From positions 82,388,270 to 82,452,269 of the forward strand of contig NC_084489.1 of assembly GCF_030035675.1 (NCBI RefSeq): a stretch of DNA of 64,000 nt, given 5' to 3'. The notes beneath the pieces are model-generated. The model saw only the letters and a program-made list of their open reading frames with translations. It was not told where the DNA came from and searched no databases. Position numbers and translations under genes: made by a program. Of this stretch, positions 1-13,100 are shown piece by piece. The stretch's first letter is position 1. Every line of letters starts with the position of its first letter. This stretch comes from Rhineura floridana (taxonomy: Eukaryota; Chordata; Lepidosauria; Squamata; Rhineuridae).

Positions 1-155
1 AACATACAAATACAATAAGCATTAAAAATCTGGAAACAAGAATAAAATCTAGCCCACCCCAAAAGCCTGCCTGAAGAGCCAGGTCTTCACGGCCCGGCGG
101 AAACTCATCATAGAGGGGGCATGGCAGAGATCATTTGGAAAACAATTCCATTACA
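1..155 (-). mobile_element. LINE 3' end (CR1/L2-type), fragment
   Basis: Reverse complement matches the 3' part of the LINE at about 55,467-55,610: the shared text runs through CTATGATGAG, the CCGCCGGGCC segment and AGACCTGGCTCTTCAGG. Truncated by the window edge. Confidence 0.8.
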
Positions 156-510
156 GTTGCCAGTGTTGCAGTGTATGCCCTACCCCTATGACGAGTGCTC
201 TTGACGGGAACTTTGTAGTGCTTTTCAGATCACAGGGTGGGGTACGGGGGTGGAGGGTTGGATTTAAGAAGAGAGGAAAGGACTCCTCCACCTGAGGCCC
301 TCTTCTGTTGTCCTATATAGCACTACAGGCCTTCGGAACCTGAGCATTTTATAGTTATATATAGTCAAAGGAAGGGTTCTGGACAGTGGGGAAGGGGAAA
401 GACTTCATTTTTCCTTTCCTTCCTCTTGAAATATCCTGTACAGTGCAGGGAAGGGATTTTTTTTTAACCCCACAGCATGAATTCTAATATCCTTAATACA
501 GGAGACTCAG

Positions 511-720
511 TACTTTTGGAAGGGGCAACAGCAACTCCTGTTTGCGTTCTTTTGTTTGTATTCCAGAAGGAAGATAGAGTTAGGGTCCTCCAGCTGGCTA
601 GGCTTGCCTACCTTTACTTGCGCTCTTCTCTACCTAACTTCCTTCCATTGTAAACTGATATGCTCAGGGAAGCTTATCTGCCCCTCCTTCCTTTGTCTTC
701 TTCGACCATCCGAGATCTGA
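511..720 (+). mobile_element. Fragment of a solo-LTR-like repeat
   Basis: About 88-90% similar by eye to the reverse complement of 21,940-22,120. A fossil piece of the same family; coding parts are absent. Confidence 0.5.
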
Positions 721-981
721 CGGTCTTTGTCAGGATCTTTTGGGTTTTTTTAAAAAATATATTTTTCTTTTAATTTACAAATGTATGTAGTTCTGCACAC
801 ACCTAAGCATCTCTCCCATACAGATGCCTCCAAAAGGCACTTGGTCATCTGAACTTTCTATCACTATTTATTATTTGTTCCCACCACAAATCAGGGCTAA
901 GTGGAAGTAAACAAGACTTATGATGAGAATAAAGAAATATTTTTTCATTAAAAAAACCCAACAACCCCAAAACTGACTTAC

Positions 982-1161
982 CCATCTGGTCCCTGTTCAT
1001 CTGAGGGCACTGGACACGGTTGGCTGAAATAGTCAACCTCTATTGAGAACAGAGCAGCTAATTCAGAATGGTTGGTAATTATGAGCTGACGTTTTATCAC
1101 ACTCTTCAATGCAACTTCAGAGCCAAAGTCTAGCTTTAGATCTTGAGAATATTCCTCATCA
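982..1161 (-). CDS. DLEC1: DLEC1 exon 24 (last exon in window)
   Basis: 180 bases, phase 2 to 2. It reads [40 protein letters not shown] and [19 protein letters not shown]. Matches human PKELRLDFGSAVPL and RQLILTNRSPIRTRFSLKFEYFGSP. Acceptor CTGCAG, donor GTAAGT at 981-980. I see no further DLEC1 exon between 1 and 981. Confidence 0.95.
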
Positions 1162-4100
1162 CTGCAGAGAAACAGTGAGACATTTTCAGAGACAGAAAGC
1201 GTGTCCAAAAAAAGGGAGAACACAAAATTGAGCTATTTTTATTTTATTTTATTAAATTTATATCCCGCCCTTCCTCTCAAAGGAGCCCAGGATGGCAACT
1301 ATGAACACTGGGCTTCCGTTTAGCGGAAGTGGAAGCAAGATACTTCTCTATATCTTAGCTAATATAATCCCAAGCAGGTATCACTGGGATTTGAGCCAAG
1401 TTCACACGGAAGCTAAACTTCGGATTAAAGATGCAGCATTTTCCATCGCGATAGATTTGCAGGGTTTACACCTACCTGCCAAACCCTTCATTCCTGCTGT
1501 TTTCTATTCACGTTGGCATGTAAAGGTTTAGCATTGCTGTTTCCTTGTGCCCCTGCCCCCAAATTTACATGCTTACTCCCTCCAGAGTATTGCTAATGGA
1601 GAAGGGGAGGGAGGGTTGTTTCTTGTCAATTGCACGCTGAAGCCAGGGGAGAATGGGGGGAGGGCAATTGACATGAAAAACTTTTTTCTGTCATTTTCAT
1701 TTCCTCCTGACATTTACAGGAAAAAAACCTTTTTTATTAAGTACAGTAGGGCCCCACTCATACGGCGGGTTACATTCTGGACCCCTGCCGAAAAGCAAAA
1801 ACCACTGAAAAGAGGAACTCATTGAATAGAATGGTGTGTGACGCCCAAAAACCGCTGTAAAAGCAGAACAAGTGCCGTATGAGTGGGGCTTTAGTCTAAT
1901 TGCATCTAACTGAGACCGCCGCATTAGCGAAGCACCGTAAAGTGGGGCCCTACTGTACCTATGAAATGCAATTTTTAGTGGGAGAGTGTGTGTGTGTGTC
2001 TGTTACATCGCTGCCCTGTCCAGTGGGATTTACTCCTCTGCATTTGTGTGCAGGCTGCAGCCTCAAACGACTACCCGATCCCTCTCTCCCTCCCATACTT
2101 CACCTCTTTCCCCAACTGCTCTCTTCACCCCCAGCCATTTCTACCTGTGTAAGTGATCTTGCTACACGTGTGCTCACACATACACACTGGCTGCATTTTC
2201 AAAAGTGTTCTTTCTCTCCATGGTTTTTTCTTTCTTTTCATATCTAAAGCTGCAATCCAAAACATCTCTACGCAGAAGTAAGTCCACTTGCTTCAATGGA
2301 ACTTACTCCCAGATAAGTCTGTATTGGATTGCAGCTTCATCTTCCGTTTGCTTAATCAGGTCCTTGAAGCTTCAACTTCAAGCCCTCTGTTATCTCTTGT
2401 TTTGATTAGAGTCTCTCTGAAGCCATTTGTTTACATTTCAACTTGATTTAAAGTCATTTTCCTTCAGTTTGCAGTCCACCCCTATACCCTCCCCAAGCTA
2501 TAGGGAGAATGCCCAGAGCGGGATTGCAAACATTAAACAGTAACGTGCAATTGCTGTTGCTTTCCCTCTGCATCTTTCACCACCTCCGTGCTGCTGCTTT
2601 GCAAATGCAGTAACGGCAAGACAGGAAAGCAGACAAGGCTCCTTTTTCAGTAATTTCTTTCCCAGTTGCAGTTCTCTCCCCCCCCCAATCTCTTGAGAAA
2701 GGACCTCGCCCCAAACCCCCTTCAGTCATTACCACCCTTCTCTCTCTCTCTGTCTCTCTCTCTCTGTCTCTCTCTCTCTCCCCCCCACCATCCTACATCC
2801 CTCAACCAAGAGACATTTCTGTTTCATTAACTGTCTCTTTAATGAGAAGGTGCTCTCTCTGGCCAGCTACAGAGAGATCTCTCTCTCTCTCTGTGTAGGT
2901 AAGTGAGAAGGAGGGAGCAACTTTTGTGGGGGGGGGGGAAGAGAGACGGAGCAGGCGATGGGGCATAACAGAGCCTGCCCACTAAAAAAAATGCGAAGTA
3001 AAGCGTCTACATGGAGGAGAGCAGCGAAATTGAGGTGGTTTTTCCTTTCCTTTTCACATTCAAATTGGATTTTATTTGATTCGGATGTAAAGGAGAAAGC
3101 AGCGACTTGCCTTCCCCTTGGCTAAAAAGTCATGTGAACCCTGTGAATCTAACAGGCACGCGAATAGCATGATCTCACACTGTCCCCGTGTGAACGAACC
3201 CAAGCTCTAGTAATGAGCAGCTATATTATCTTAAGTTATTTGCTGTACAGTTTCCGTTACCTGTCAAATGGTATAGAGTATGTGATCTGGAGCCCCTTTA
3301 CTTTGCCAGAAATAGCCAGAAAGAGGGGATCCAACATATCTTCAATGCTACAGCACAGGACCAGGTCACTCAGCTTCTCCTAACATAAAATGGAATAGAC
3401 CTCCTTGTAAGAACACCAAACGGGAGGATCATCATCAACAGCATGCATGCTTATCAGCACCAACGGCAGTATTCAATGAACTAATCGTGCTATAGCAATG
3501 GGGCTTTACACACCTCCTCCTTCCATGCATGCCCTGCACTGTCCCCAAATCTGTTCTGGAGTGTTGGGGGAAATCTCAGAACAGATTTAGGGGGCACACG
3601 GGGGGGGGGGAGGGAGGAGGAGGACAGAGGGAGAATGTTCCATCACACAGGGAGAAATCTTAGTGCGGGTGGAATGTTTTCCTTAGCGCTACAGTGAATA
3701 CAACCCCAAATCTTTTTTTTTTTTTTTCAATAATTTTTATTCAGATTTTCATAAAACATACAAGACAAAATCATAAAACATTCAAAGACAAAAAACAAAA
3801 TCAAAAATAGTTAAACAAAAAGAAAAAAAGAAAAAAAAAAACAAAAATAAAAAATAAAGAGTAAAATATTGACTTCCCATTTGTCAAAGATCAAATCAGT
3901 TATAAGTCTATAATATATAACAATCCTGTCTCTTAAGTCATATTATAAAATCACTTTCCTCCAGTAGTTATCTTACTTAATCATCAAATCTCATAAACAT
4001 TACTTTATTCTTTCCACAAAAAGTCAAAGAGAGGTTTCAATTCTTTAAGAAATATATCTATCAATTTTTTTTCCAGATAAGCATATCGATTAATCCATCT

Positions 4101-7100
4101 CATTACTAATTATGATAATCTTATTGTCATAACCATAGTCAAAATAAACATTTCAATTAATCCATCACATCAGAATCTGTTAAGTTCAGTAATTTCAGTA
4201 GCCATTGTTCTATTATCCCTATTAGTTCCATTTTCCATCTTCCATCTTCAGTAGTCTTGTTAAGTCCAGTAATTTCAGTATCCAATCTTCCATTATCAGT
4301 ATTCCATAATAATCTTGCTGTCAAAGCCATAGTCATATAGTAAGAGTCTGATGGGAATTACCTCTATCCCAAATATTTTCTTGCCATCCATTCTGAATAG
4401 GTTGCTGAAATACTGCTGTAAAATCATATCTCTGTTCTTTTTTTCAAAATACACTGGGTCATCTCTTGAAAGTTTTTCCATTGTCACATGGCTGCAGTTA
4501 ATTCCATAGATTTTCTCTATATTGGGCTCCATCACATCATTCCAGTCCAGAAGATTATCCATGCCATTGATAACTTTATCTCTAGAATCTTCATTAATTT
4601 CTTCAGAGATAACATTGAGTTCCAAACAATAGATTTTATTTCTAAAGTCCATAGACTCCAAGTCTTGTTCCTGTTCCACGTTTGTTCCAATCTCCGGGAT
4701 CTCCTCTCTCACAGGGACCCCTGTTCCAGTCTCCAGGGTCTCCTCTCTCACAGGGACCCCTGTTCCAGTCTCCAGGGTCTCCTCTCTCACAAGAACCCCT
4801 ATGTCTTTAATCTCCTGTGTCTCCAAACAATAAATTTTGTTTCTAAAGTCCATAGACTCCAAATCTTTTTCCTGTTCCACGTTTGTTCCAATCTCCGGGG
4901 TCTCCTCTCTCACAGGGACCCCTTCCAGGGTCACCTCTCTCACAGGGACCCCTATATCTTTAATCTCCTGCTTCATTTTACTCAATTCAATTTTCAGCTC
5001 CTTACAACCCTGTCGCAGGTTTTGTTTCGTTATCTCAATCTCATCCATTATTTTCTGAAACATAGTTATTTCCAGCTTCTCAGCCACTTTCTTAATTGCC
5101 ATTTTAAAAGAAAAATATAGGAAAACCACTTCTTATTTCAGCAACAATTGGGTTAATACTCCAAACTTGGTGACATCACAGTATAAACAGAGCAGACAGC
5201 CTTATCTCTCCATGTTTAAGTAAACAAAATGCAGTTCCCAGGATCGAAACAATTAATGGCGGTCGTCAGAAAACAGATTCGTCAAAATAAAATAGACCAA
5301 AAAGAGAGTAGTCTCAGGCAATATAATATTCTTCAAAATAAAAATCTGGAATAGAAATCCCTCTTCAGTGTATATCTTTAGAATGCAAATCCAGGACAGC
5401 TTTTTGCAACAAAAACAGAGATAAGCTATTAATTAGTGAGTAGCAGAGAGAAGTTATGGCTCCCCAGTGAGATGTCAAAAACCGATCAATCTGGCAAATC
5501 TCTTTTAAACAGCAACAATTTAAGTCAAGTAAAAGAAAAATATAGAAAGAAGGGTGCTTGCCTGTTAGTGCGTTCTCTCTTAGAAGATAAGATGAACGTT
5601 CGCTTTTCCAGATAGAGCTTGTTGTTAAAAATCCGTCCCACCTTCGTCGGCTGGACCTCGTCCCATAAATTAATGAGATCTGGTCGTCCCAACAAAAATA
5701 GGCTTTGAGGTTAATCTCTTCGTTTCTCCCTACCCGGGAGAAGTTTAATCAGTCAAAAAAAAGAAAAAATCTGACTGATATATCTGAATAAGCTTCTTTT
5801 GAGGCAGGAGCCCGTCTCAAAAGCAGGCACAGGCTAAGTCACCCTTCCCGGAAGTCGAATACAACCCCAAATCTTGAGGCAACACTATGGTGTCAAGTCA
5901 GCCCCCCCCCCCGCCCATTTAACATTTTATGCATGCTATAATGTAATGAAGTCCATGGAATAAGAAACAGGGAAGGCAGTTTTTGAGGAAGGAGGGACAG
6001 GAAGCATCCATACAGAAACAAGACTGCCTTGGAGACCAGTTTTGCCATAAAAGAAATAATTTGTTACTTATTTGGTTACCATTCAACACATATCTGGCCC
6101 TCCCATGTCATTTGCAGGTCAGCTTTTAGTGATTTAAAAAAAAAACCACAGTAAAAATCCAACAAAAATTAATCAACAATCAACAATAGCAAAAAAATTA
6201 AGTCGCAGTTATAAACACTGGGACAGCTGCAGCAGATTTGACCAATCAGGAATCATTGTAAAAGGATGAAACAGCAATCACAATATTCTTTTGCGGTTTT
6301 GAGAGAGGAGTATTTCTAAAACACTGACCTTAATATTAGTAGTTATCATCACACGAAACTCCATAATTTCATTGGGACCCAAAGTGCCGCTTTCTGGAGA
6401 GATGCTGAGCACGCAGGAAGAAGCCTGGCTTCCAAGGAGCTGTCAGACAAATCAGAACGGCCAGTCAATTAACAAGAACCAGCTGGATATTCTTCCGACT
6501 AGCCAACAGTAGAAACACCACTGACCTCCCCCCACTGGAAGCATGTTGGGAGCAGCGTCTGGTTAACAAGCTGGACGGTTGCTTCTGCGGGGATTCCAGC
6601 GGAGAGATCAAAATTCAAATGACTCGACAGGAGGCACACGTGGGGAGTCTGAACTTCCACAGAAACAGGGATGTGACTGGAAACAGAAAGGTACATGCGC
6701 TCTGGCACCATTACTGACAGCAAATAAATTTTTATCATCGATGGCAGAACAGTTCAAAGCAATTTGTGAAATTCGGCCCTCCTGTCTGCCTCTTGGCTGA
6801 AACTGTCCCCTTAAGATTGCCAAGGTTGCAATGATATTGGAGAACCTTGCTGGGAATCATTCTGTCAAAGGTATAGGAGCCCTTCTGAGCGTACACAGCC
6901 TTTTCTGTTCCTAAGACCTGTTCAGAGAGGGGACAGGGCAAAGTTCTCCACTACAATTCCTTTCAAAACAATCCTAGCAGAGCTCAGCAGGGATCCTGTC
7001 CACTTGTGCGTCTGGGGGAATTGGACGGTCCCTCCCTCTGGAGTAGATCAACACTACTGGGCCCTGCCTGCAGCCCTGAGGGAGGTTGTCCCTCAAAGGT

Positions 7101-10100
7101 CCTGGAATGCCCTCCAGGGGAGCCAGGAGAAAGTCCATCATTACCAAAATAGTTTCTATCCCATTTCACGTCCTCACCTTCCAACTCCATTTTCCACTTC
7201 CATCTCTAACACAGTCTGAAGATGCTGACAGGTATATGATGTAAACAAAACCGATATGCTGCACTTGCCAAGAGGGCACAATTCTCCACTAGGTGGCTGA
7301 ACTGTGAAGGGAGAGGCCTGCAGGGAGAAAACTGAGAGCCAATGTAATCCACTGAACAGAGTTCTGGGTGTTTCTGTTCAATGCCGTGTCTTTGGGCACA
7401 GCATTGAAAGGGGGATCTCCAAGTTTTGTCCTCCCAGTCCTATCGGCCCATCAAACAGATGACTCGGTTTGAGAAACTAAGACAAAAAGGCTCTCAGAGC
7501 AACTTACCTCTTCATTTCTTTCTGCTAAGCACTCAGGGCTTTCCTGAATCTTCCAGTTTCCTGGCAATTGACTTAGATTTTCTATCTCAAAAGTGAAGAG
7601 GACTTTTTCTCCCAATTTAAGCAGGCCCAAATCAAATGACGGGACATCAATGGAAAGAACAGGCCCCTAGGAAAAGTGAATCAAATAAATAGGCCAATTA
7701 TCATTGCAAAGCGCCTGATGGAAGGCATTCAAGAGAAAAGATTTTGCAGGCTCAAATTTGCTTAAACCACAACATTGTGCGAAACACTAGGATGGAGCCT
7801 TTGTTGTGAACACACCATACATTTAAAGCACATGACTTTCCCTCAAAGAATCCTGGAAACTGTAGTTTGTTAAGGGTGCTTGGAATTGTAGGTCTGTAAA
7901 GAGGGGTAGACTATGGTTCCCAACATATGTAAATGTACTGCCTTCAAGTCGATTCCGACTTATGGTGACCCCATGAATAGGGTTTTCATGAGGCTGAGAG
8001 GCAGTGACTGGCCCAAGGTCACCCAGTGAGCTTCATGGCTGTGTGGGGATTCGAACCCTGGTCTCCCAGGTCGTAGTCCAACACCTTAACCACTACACCA
8101 TGCATACTTTGGGGGAAATAATGTGCTTTAAACGAGGGCAGCCAAGTCGAATGGAACGCAACAACCACAGGGGCAGGAGTATACCTCTTATCACAGAACA
8201 CATGCTTTGCATGCTGCAAGTCCCAGGTCAAATCCTCAGCATCTCCAGTTAAAGTATCTTGGGTATCAAGGCTACCAGTTTAATATCATAAGCAGCTTTC
8301 TGAAGACTTTTTGCTTTGAAAAATGGGACTCTAAGTATCCCAATTAAAACAACAACAACACTGGGAAAGACCACTGCAAGTGAGTTAATCCTGGACCTGC
8401 AAAAACAAAAACAAAACCCTGATCATAGGCCAAAAATACCTCTGCTGCAACCAGAACCTGGGAGCCACTCTATGCCTCTCAGTGCATGCGACAAGGCCTC
8501 AAGAACAGGAGAGTGATAATATTACTGTCCCCTCAGAAGACAGGAAGCTGCCTTATACACACCCAGACTACTTGCCCATCTAGCTTAATATTAGGGTTGC
8601 CAGGTTCAGGGCCTGAGTCTCATCCTGTATCTTTAGAAGAGAAAGTCAGCCAAGTGCAGGTGTTCTTGCAACCCTGTAATGGGAATAACCACAAGGTGGA
8701 ATTCTCCCTTCCCCCTGCACAACTTTTAAAGATACAGAAGATCTCTTGGTTGTCAGGCTCACGGCCTCGAAGAGGTCTTCTGTATCTTTCAAAGTTGTGC
8801 AGAGGGAAGGGAGAATTCCACCTTGTGGTTTTTCCCATTATAGGGTTGCAAGAACACCTGCACTTGGCTGACTTTCTCTTCTGCTAAAGATACAGGATCA
8901 GTCTCGGGCCCTGAACCTGGCAACCCTACTTAATATTAGGCACAAAGGAGGCAAGCAGGTGAGTTTCCAGGTGTGGCTGGACTCCAACTCCCATCAGCTC
9001 CAGTCAGCAGTCAGAGATTATTGTTATTATTGTTATTTCTTACCCACCCTTCACCATAAGGTCCCAAGGCAGGTTATGGCAATTTAAAAAATACAATATT
9101 AATGAAGATAGCAGTTGTAGTCTAACGATATCTGGAGGACACGCATTGCCTACATTACCAGCAGTGTTTCTCCAGGGTTTCAGGCAGAGGCCTTCCCCAG
9201 CTCCACCTGAAGGCCTCTGCGTGCAAAGCAGGTGCTCTCTCACTGAGCTGCGGCCTTTCTCTGCTTCCTGGAATGCTAGAGGCTTTGCAGCCTACAGAGA
9301 GAGGCCTCCCAGTGCTATGCTTCTCTGCCAATTCCTAGAGAGAACTGCAGAATCCATTTCAACAGTGGAGGCGCCGATTTCACTGGAGCAGTGAATCCGC
9401 TCCGGGTTTTAGCCCCAAAATACAAGAAGCTGTCTGAGGTGCCTCCGACAGCTTCTTGAGAGTCTGGGCTAAAATCCAGAGTGGATTCACTGCTCCAGTG
9501 ACATTGGAGCCACCAGTCTCCATGGCATGTCAGATGCCTCAGTTTACTCTGGAATTGTGATGGATCCAATGGCTCCATTCTCTGCTCTGCCCAAACGTTT
9601 CCGAGCAAAACCTCATAGTTCCATTCATCCCACGTGCCATTATAACAAGGCAACTTCATAGGTTCAGATGTTCCCACCTTAAAATCAGCTTCCACGTGCA
9701 ATACCACTGGCTCTTCGGAGTGAGCAATTTTACACTGCAGGTCATGGCACGAATGTCCAGGTTTCCCTCCAGTAATAATGAACTCAAACTCTTGGGATTC
9801 ATTTGCCCCTAAAGAAGACAAACCTGTTACTTCTGTCTGGAAAAATAAACACCATTACTGTTCTTTAAAAGCCCAGTGATTCCCCCGAGCCTAGCATAGT
9901 TACCCAAAGCACATATCGTGATCCTCTCATGATAGTGGCATACACACGTCTTTCCTCCCTCCGCCTGCACATTCTTAAAATGTGCCTCAGGGTTATTGGA
10001 GAAAACTACGATAGGGGTCCCATGTAAGTCATCATGGGCAGGGGAAGGTATGATGCTTGACGCTGGACAAGCCAAGTGAGAAGAAGGGTGGTGGTGGGGG

Positions 10101-13100
10101 AAGAGATCTCCAATCTCTCCCCACTTCTAGTCCTTCCTCCTTCTAACAACAGCCCTGTCAACATGCCCTCTAGCCTGACAGAGCAGCTTTTCAAATGCGA
10201 GGTCAGTCCACAATTAAAACACTCATTTATTATTTGATCATGGATGGGGGTGGGGAGAAGATCACCAGGTATGTATTACTGAGACCTGCGCAGGTGTGAT
10301 GGGTGGAGTGTGCCTGACCCAGCTGTGTCTGTCCAGGTACCCAGTACAACAGTAGGCCAAGCTAGAAGGCTGGAATGGGGGTTGGGCGGAGATGAAATTT
10401 GCGGCTGTTCCTTCTTTCTCACCAGAAAACCACTTAATTAATGCAAGGTGTGGATGACATAAAACAGACAAAGAGAGTTTACCTAATTTTCCAGAGCAAG
10501 GTTCAACTTCAACTATGTCACATTCGCTGATTTTCCCCCATGTAAACTTGACTGATGATTTGCTGTTATTATACATCTAGAAATTCAAAAAATGAAGAGA
10601 CAATCAGTGTCATTATATGGCACAAATCACCATTTCCAGATTTCTGAAGTAGCCTAAAGAATGTGCGTCAAGTAGATATGTAACACACACAACCACAGGC
10701 TAGGGAGGAACATCAAACTTCATTAGTGTTAATATGTGAGTATGAGAATATTTAGAATTAAATGGTAGCAGTGGAGATTGAAAGGATTGTAGGCAGTAAA
10801 GCATCAATACTTGTAACAAGTAACCTGAACCAGTGGGGGGTGATAGATGAAAAGCAATCTATTCTTCCCTCACTGACTCCTTCTTTACTAACCACTTGTT
10901 GATATGCAGATTGCTTTTCTCAGGTTTTACTTCCTCCCTCTTTCTTGTTTGATAGTGTTAGTGCGTAAGTGTTATGACTCCACAATGTCTATACTCAGGG
11001 CCGGTTCTAAAGGGCGGCCAGGTGGGGCACTGGCCCGATGGCCCCTGGAGCTACAGGGGGCCCCTCAGCTGCCCCTCCGATGATCCACGGCCCCCCACGC
11101 ACCCCCACCTACCCGTCTGCTGTCTTTTACCATTGCCCTTAACGAAGATGGCGGCCACGGTTTCCCTAAGATACTGAAACCCCTGCCGCCACCTTAGTTG
11201 ATGACAGAGGTGTGTGTGTGTAGCATGCACGCGTGCCACCAACAAACATGGCGGTGGAGGTGTCATCCCCTTAGGGAAACCGTGGCCGCCATCTTCATTA
11301 AGGGCAATGGTAAAAGACAGCAGACAGGTAGGTGTGGGGGTGTTGCGTGCGTGCATGCGTGCACACACACACACGCCGGGGGGCCAGCACAAGCTGATGC
11401 CCAAGGGCCCCGGCATTCCTGGAGCCGGCCCTGTCTATACACAGAATGGCTTTATTTCCCAGAAGTAATAAACCATAGGTTCCTTTATTCTTTCAGCCAC
11501 CACTTATCGGACTATTCATTTCTGCACTCTGCTGCTATATATATGTCAAACTTCAATAGGGATAAAAAAAAAAAGCAGGAACCTTCAATATACAGGGCAT
11601 TAAGTGGTGGTGACCCTACCCGTGATAATAAAAATGTAGGATCTTACATCTAGATAGAGAGATTTTTAAAAGTAAAAACGTAGCTCCCTGCAGGCACAAT
11701 TTAATCTGCTGGCATTATTCAAGCTGTACAGTTGTTTAGAATTTTGTTGTGCATGAGGGTGGTGGAAGAAGCAGAAGAGCTTGGACCAGTATTAAGTTTC
11801 CCCCCCAAGCGTGAGGACTCGTAACTTCATTTTCAGAGCTACACAAGACGTAGATTTCTCACATAGGAAGCGTGCAAGTGGACAGAACACACACAGCTTC
11901 CAAACAGCAGCAGTGGCCAAGGCAGAAACATACCTTAAATGTTCTCCTGACATTTACACCAATGTAGTTTTCTCCTGGGAGGATAATGGCATATGGTTCT
12001 AGAAGGAGCTGATATGGTTCCGTCTCTCCTTTGACGTCTATTTCCAAGGCAATCACATCTTCTTGGCGCCTTTCTCCACTTTCATACTGCTCCAGCTTTT
12101 CAGGACTGCATGGGGAACACAATTAGAACTGCTCTTATTGTGCATATTTAGGATAGTATTGTGCACGTGATTCTCCATCTGATAGCTCTGGGATGTATGC
12201 TGGCATTTCTCTGTTACAACAGTAGCTTCTAAATCATTTCATCCCCAAAGTGTCTTGTTAATAGCACTGGACAAAGACACTTTCAGTGAAGCAATCTGCT
12301 ACCATTCTTTTGTCTCCCACTTAGGGCTAAAATATGTATTGCATTCTTCACCTTTCGCACAGAAAATGTGCCTGCACAGGCTACTTGAATTACGAAGAAA
12401 AAGCAGATCGAGATATCTGGCACCAGTTTCCCCACTAAAAAAAATCACATGCTTGTGCTGCCATCTGCCCCTGGGGATGCTGTTTCTCTTCAAAATAAAT
12501 CTGGCCTCTTTTGAGCACAAAATGTAATGTTCAGTTTGGTCCTCATCAGCCCCTGCTAGGCCAAAGCAGTATGGCTAGCAACAGCTAGTACACGGAGGGG
12601 ATAGAGAGGAAGGCGAATGCAGAAGATAACAGCACCATCTGGGCCAGACACGATTCATTTGGTGGTACAAAGCCACAATGCTAGACAGCTTCCTGGCACT
12701 GGTATGGCTGTCCTTTACCAAGAGGGGGAGAGACAAGGTGGTGGGGATGTTGATGCAGTGCAGCAGGAATCCTGGATTGGCTCTGCTGGACAGCCCCGAT
12801 CTCCCTGCCACTTCACCCCTCTCAATCTTGTTCACTTTAACATCACTTGTCACTTTAACAGTGACATCGCTGCCGCTAAGCTAATGTTGTGATTCCGCTC
12901 ACTGGGTACAGCTGCTTCTGATCAGAAAGGACCAGACCTAAAAGACCTTGCCACCCTAGTCAGAGGCAGCATGCTTCTGAAAACCAGTTGCCGGAAGCCT
13001 CAGGAGGGGAGAGTGTTCTTGCACTCGGGTCCTGCTTGCGGGCTTCCCCCAGGCACCTGGTTGGCCACTGTGAGAACAGGATGCTGGACTAGATGGGCCA

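Larger units (their letters stand above)
1394..3207. mobile_element. Large non-autonomous DNA transposon, family also at 44,155-44,740
   Basis: Ends carry similar inverted text (GAGCCAAGTTCACACGG at left; GTGTGAACGAACCCAAGCTC at right). Internal blocks at 1,535-1,660 and 2,940-3,090 recur at about 44,315-44,440 and 44,560-44,710, with the shared string GGGGCATAA.AGAGCCTGCC. No coding frame of note. It contains a nested Tigger-type MITE and another foldback repeat. Outer limits are approximate. Confidence 0.55.

Noticed and set aside
4488-5120. 210-codon plus-strand open frame
   Set aside because: Antisense shadow of the ORF1-like gene, kept open by its internal repeats.
6690-6850. Minus-strand frame reading [20 protein letters not shown], which resembles DLEC1 LHCQHLETVLELEVENGAWS
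   Set aside because: Its phase does not fit exon 19 or exon 21, and the true exon ([13 protein letters not shown]) was found at 7,178-7,317 with correct phases and splice sites.
11051-11653. Overlapping open frames of 84-151 codons on both strands
   Set aside because: They lie in a palindromic MITE and mirror one another; no protein motif.
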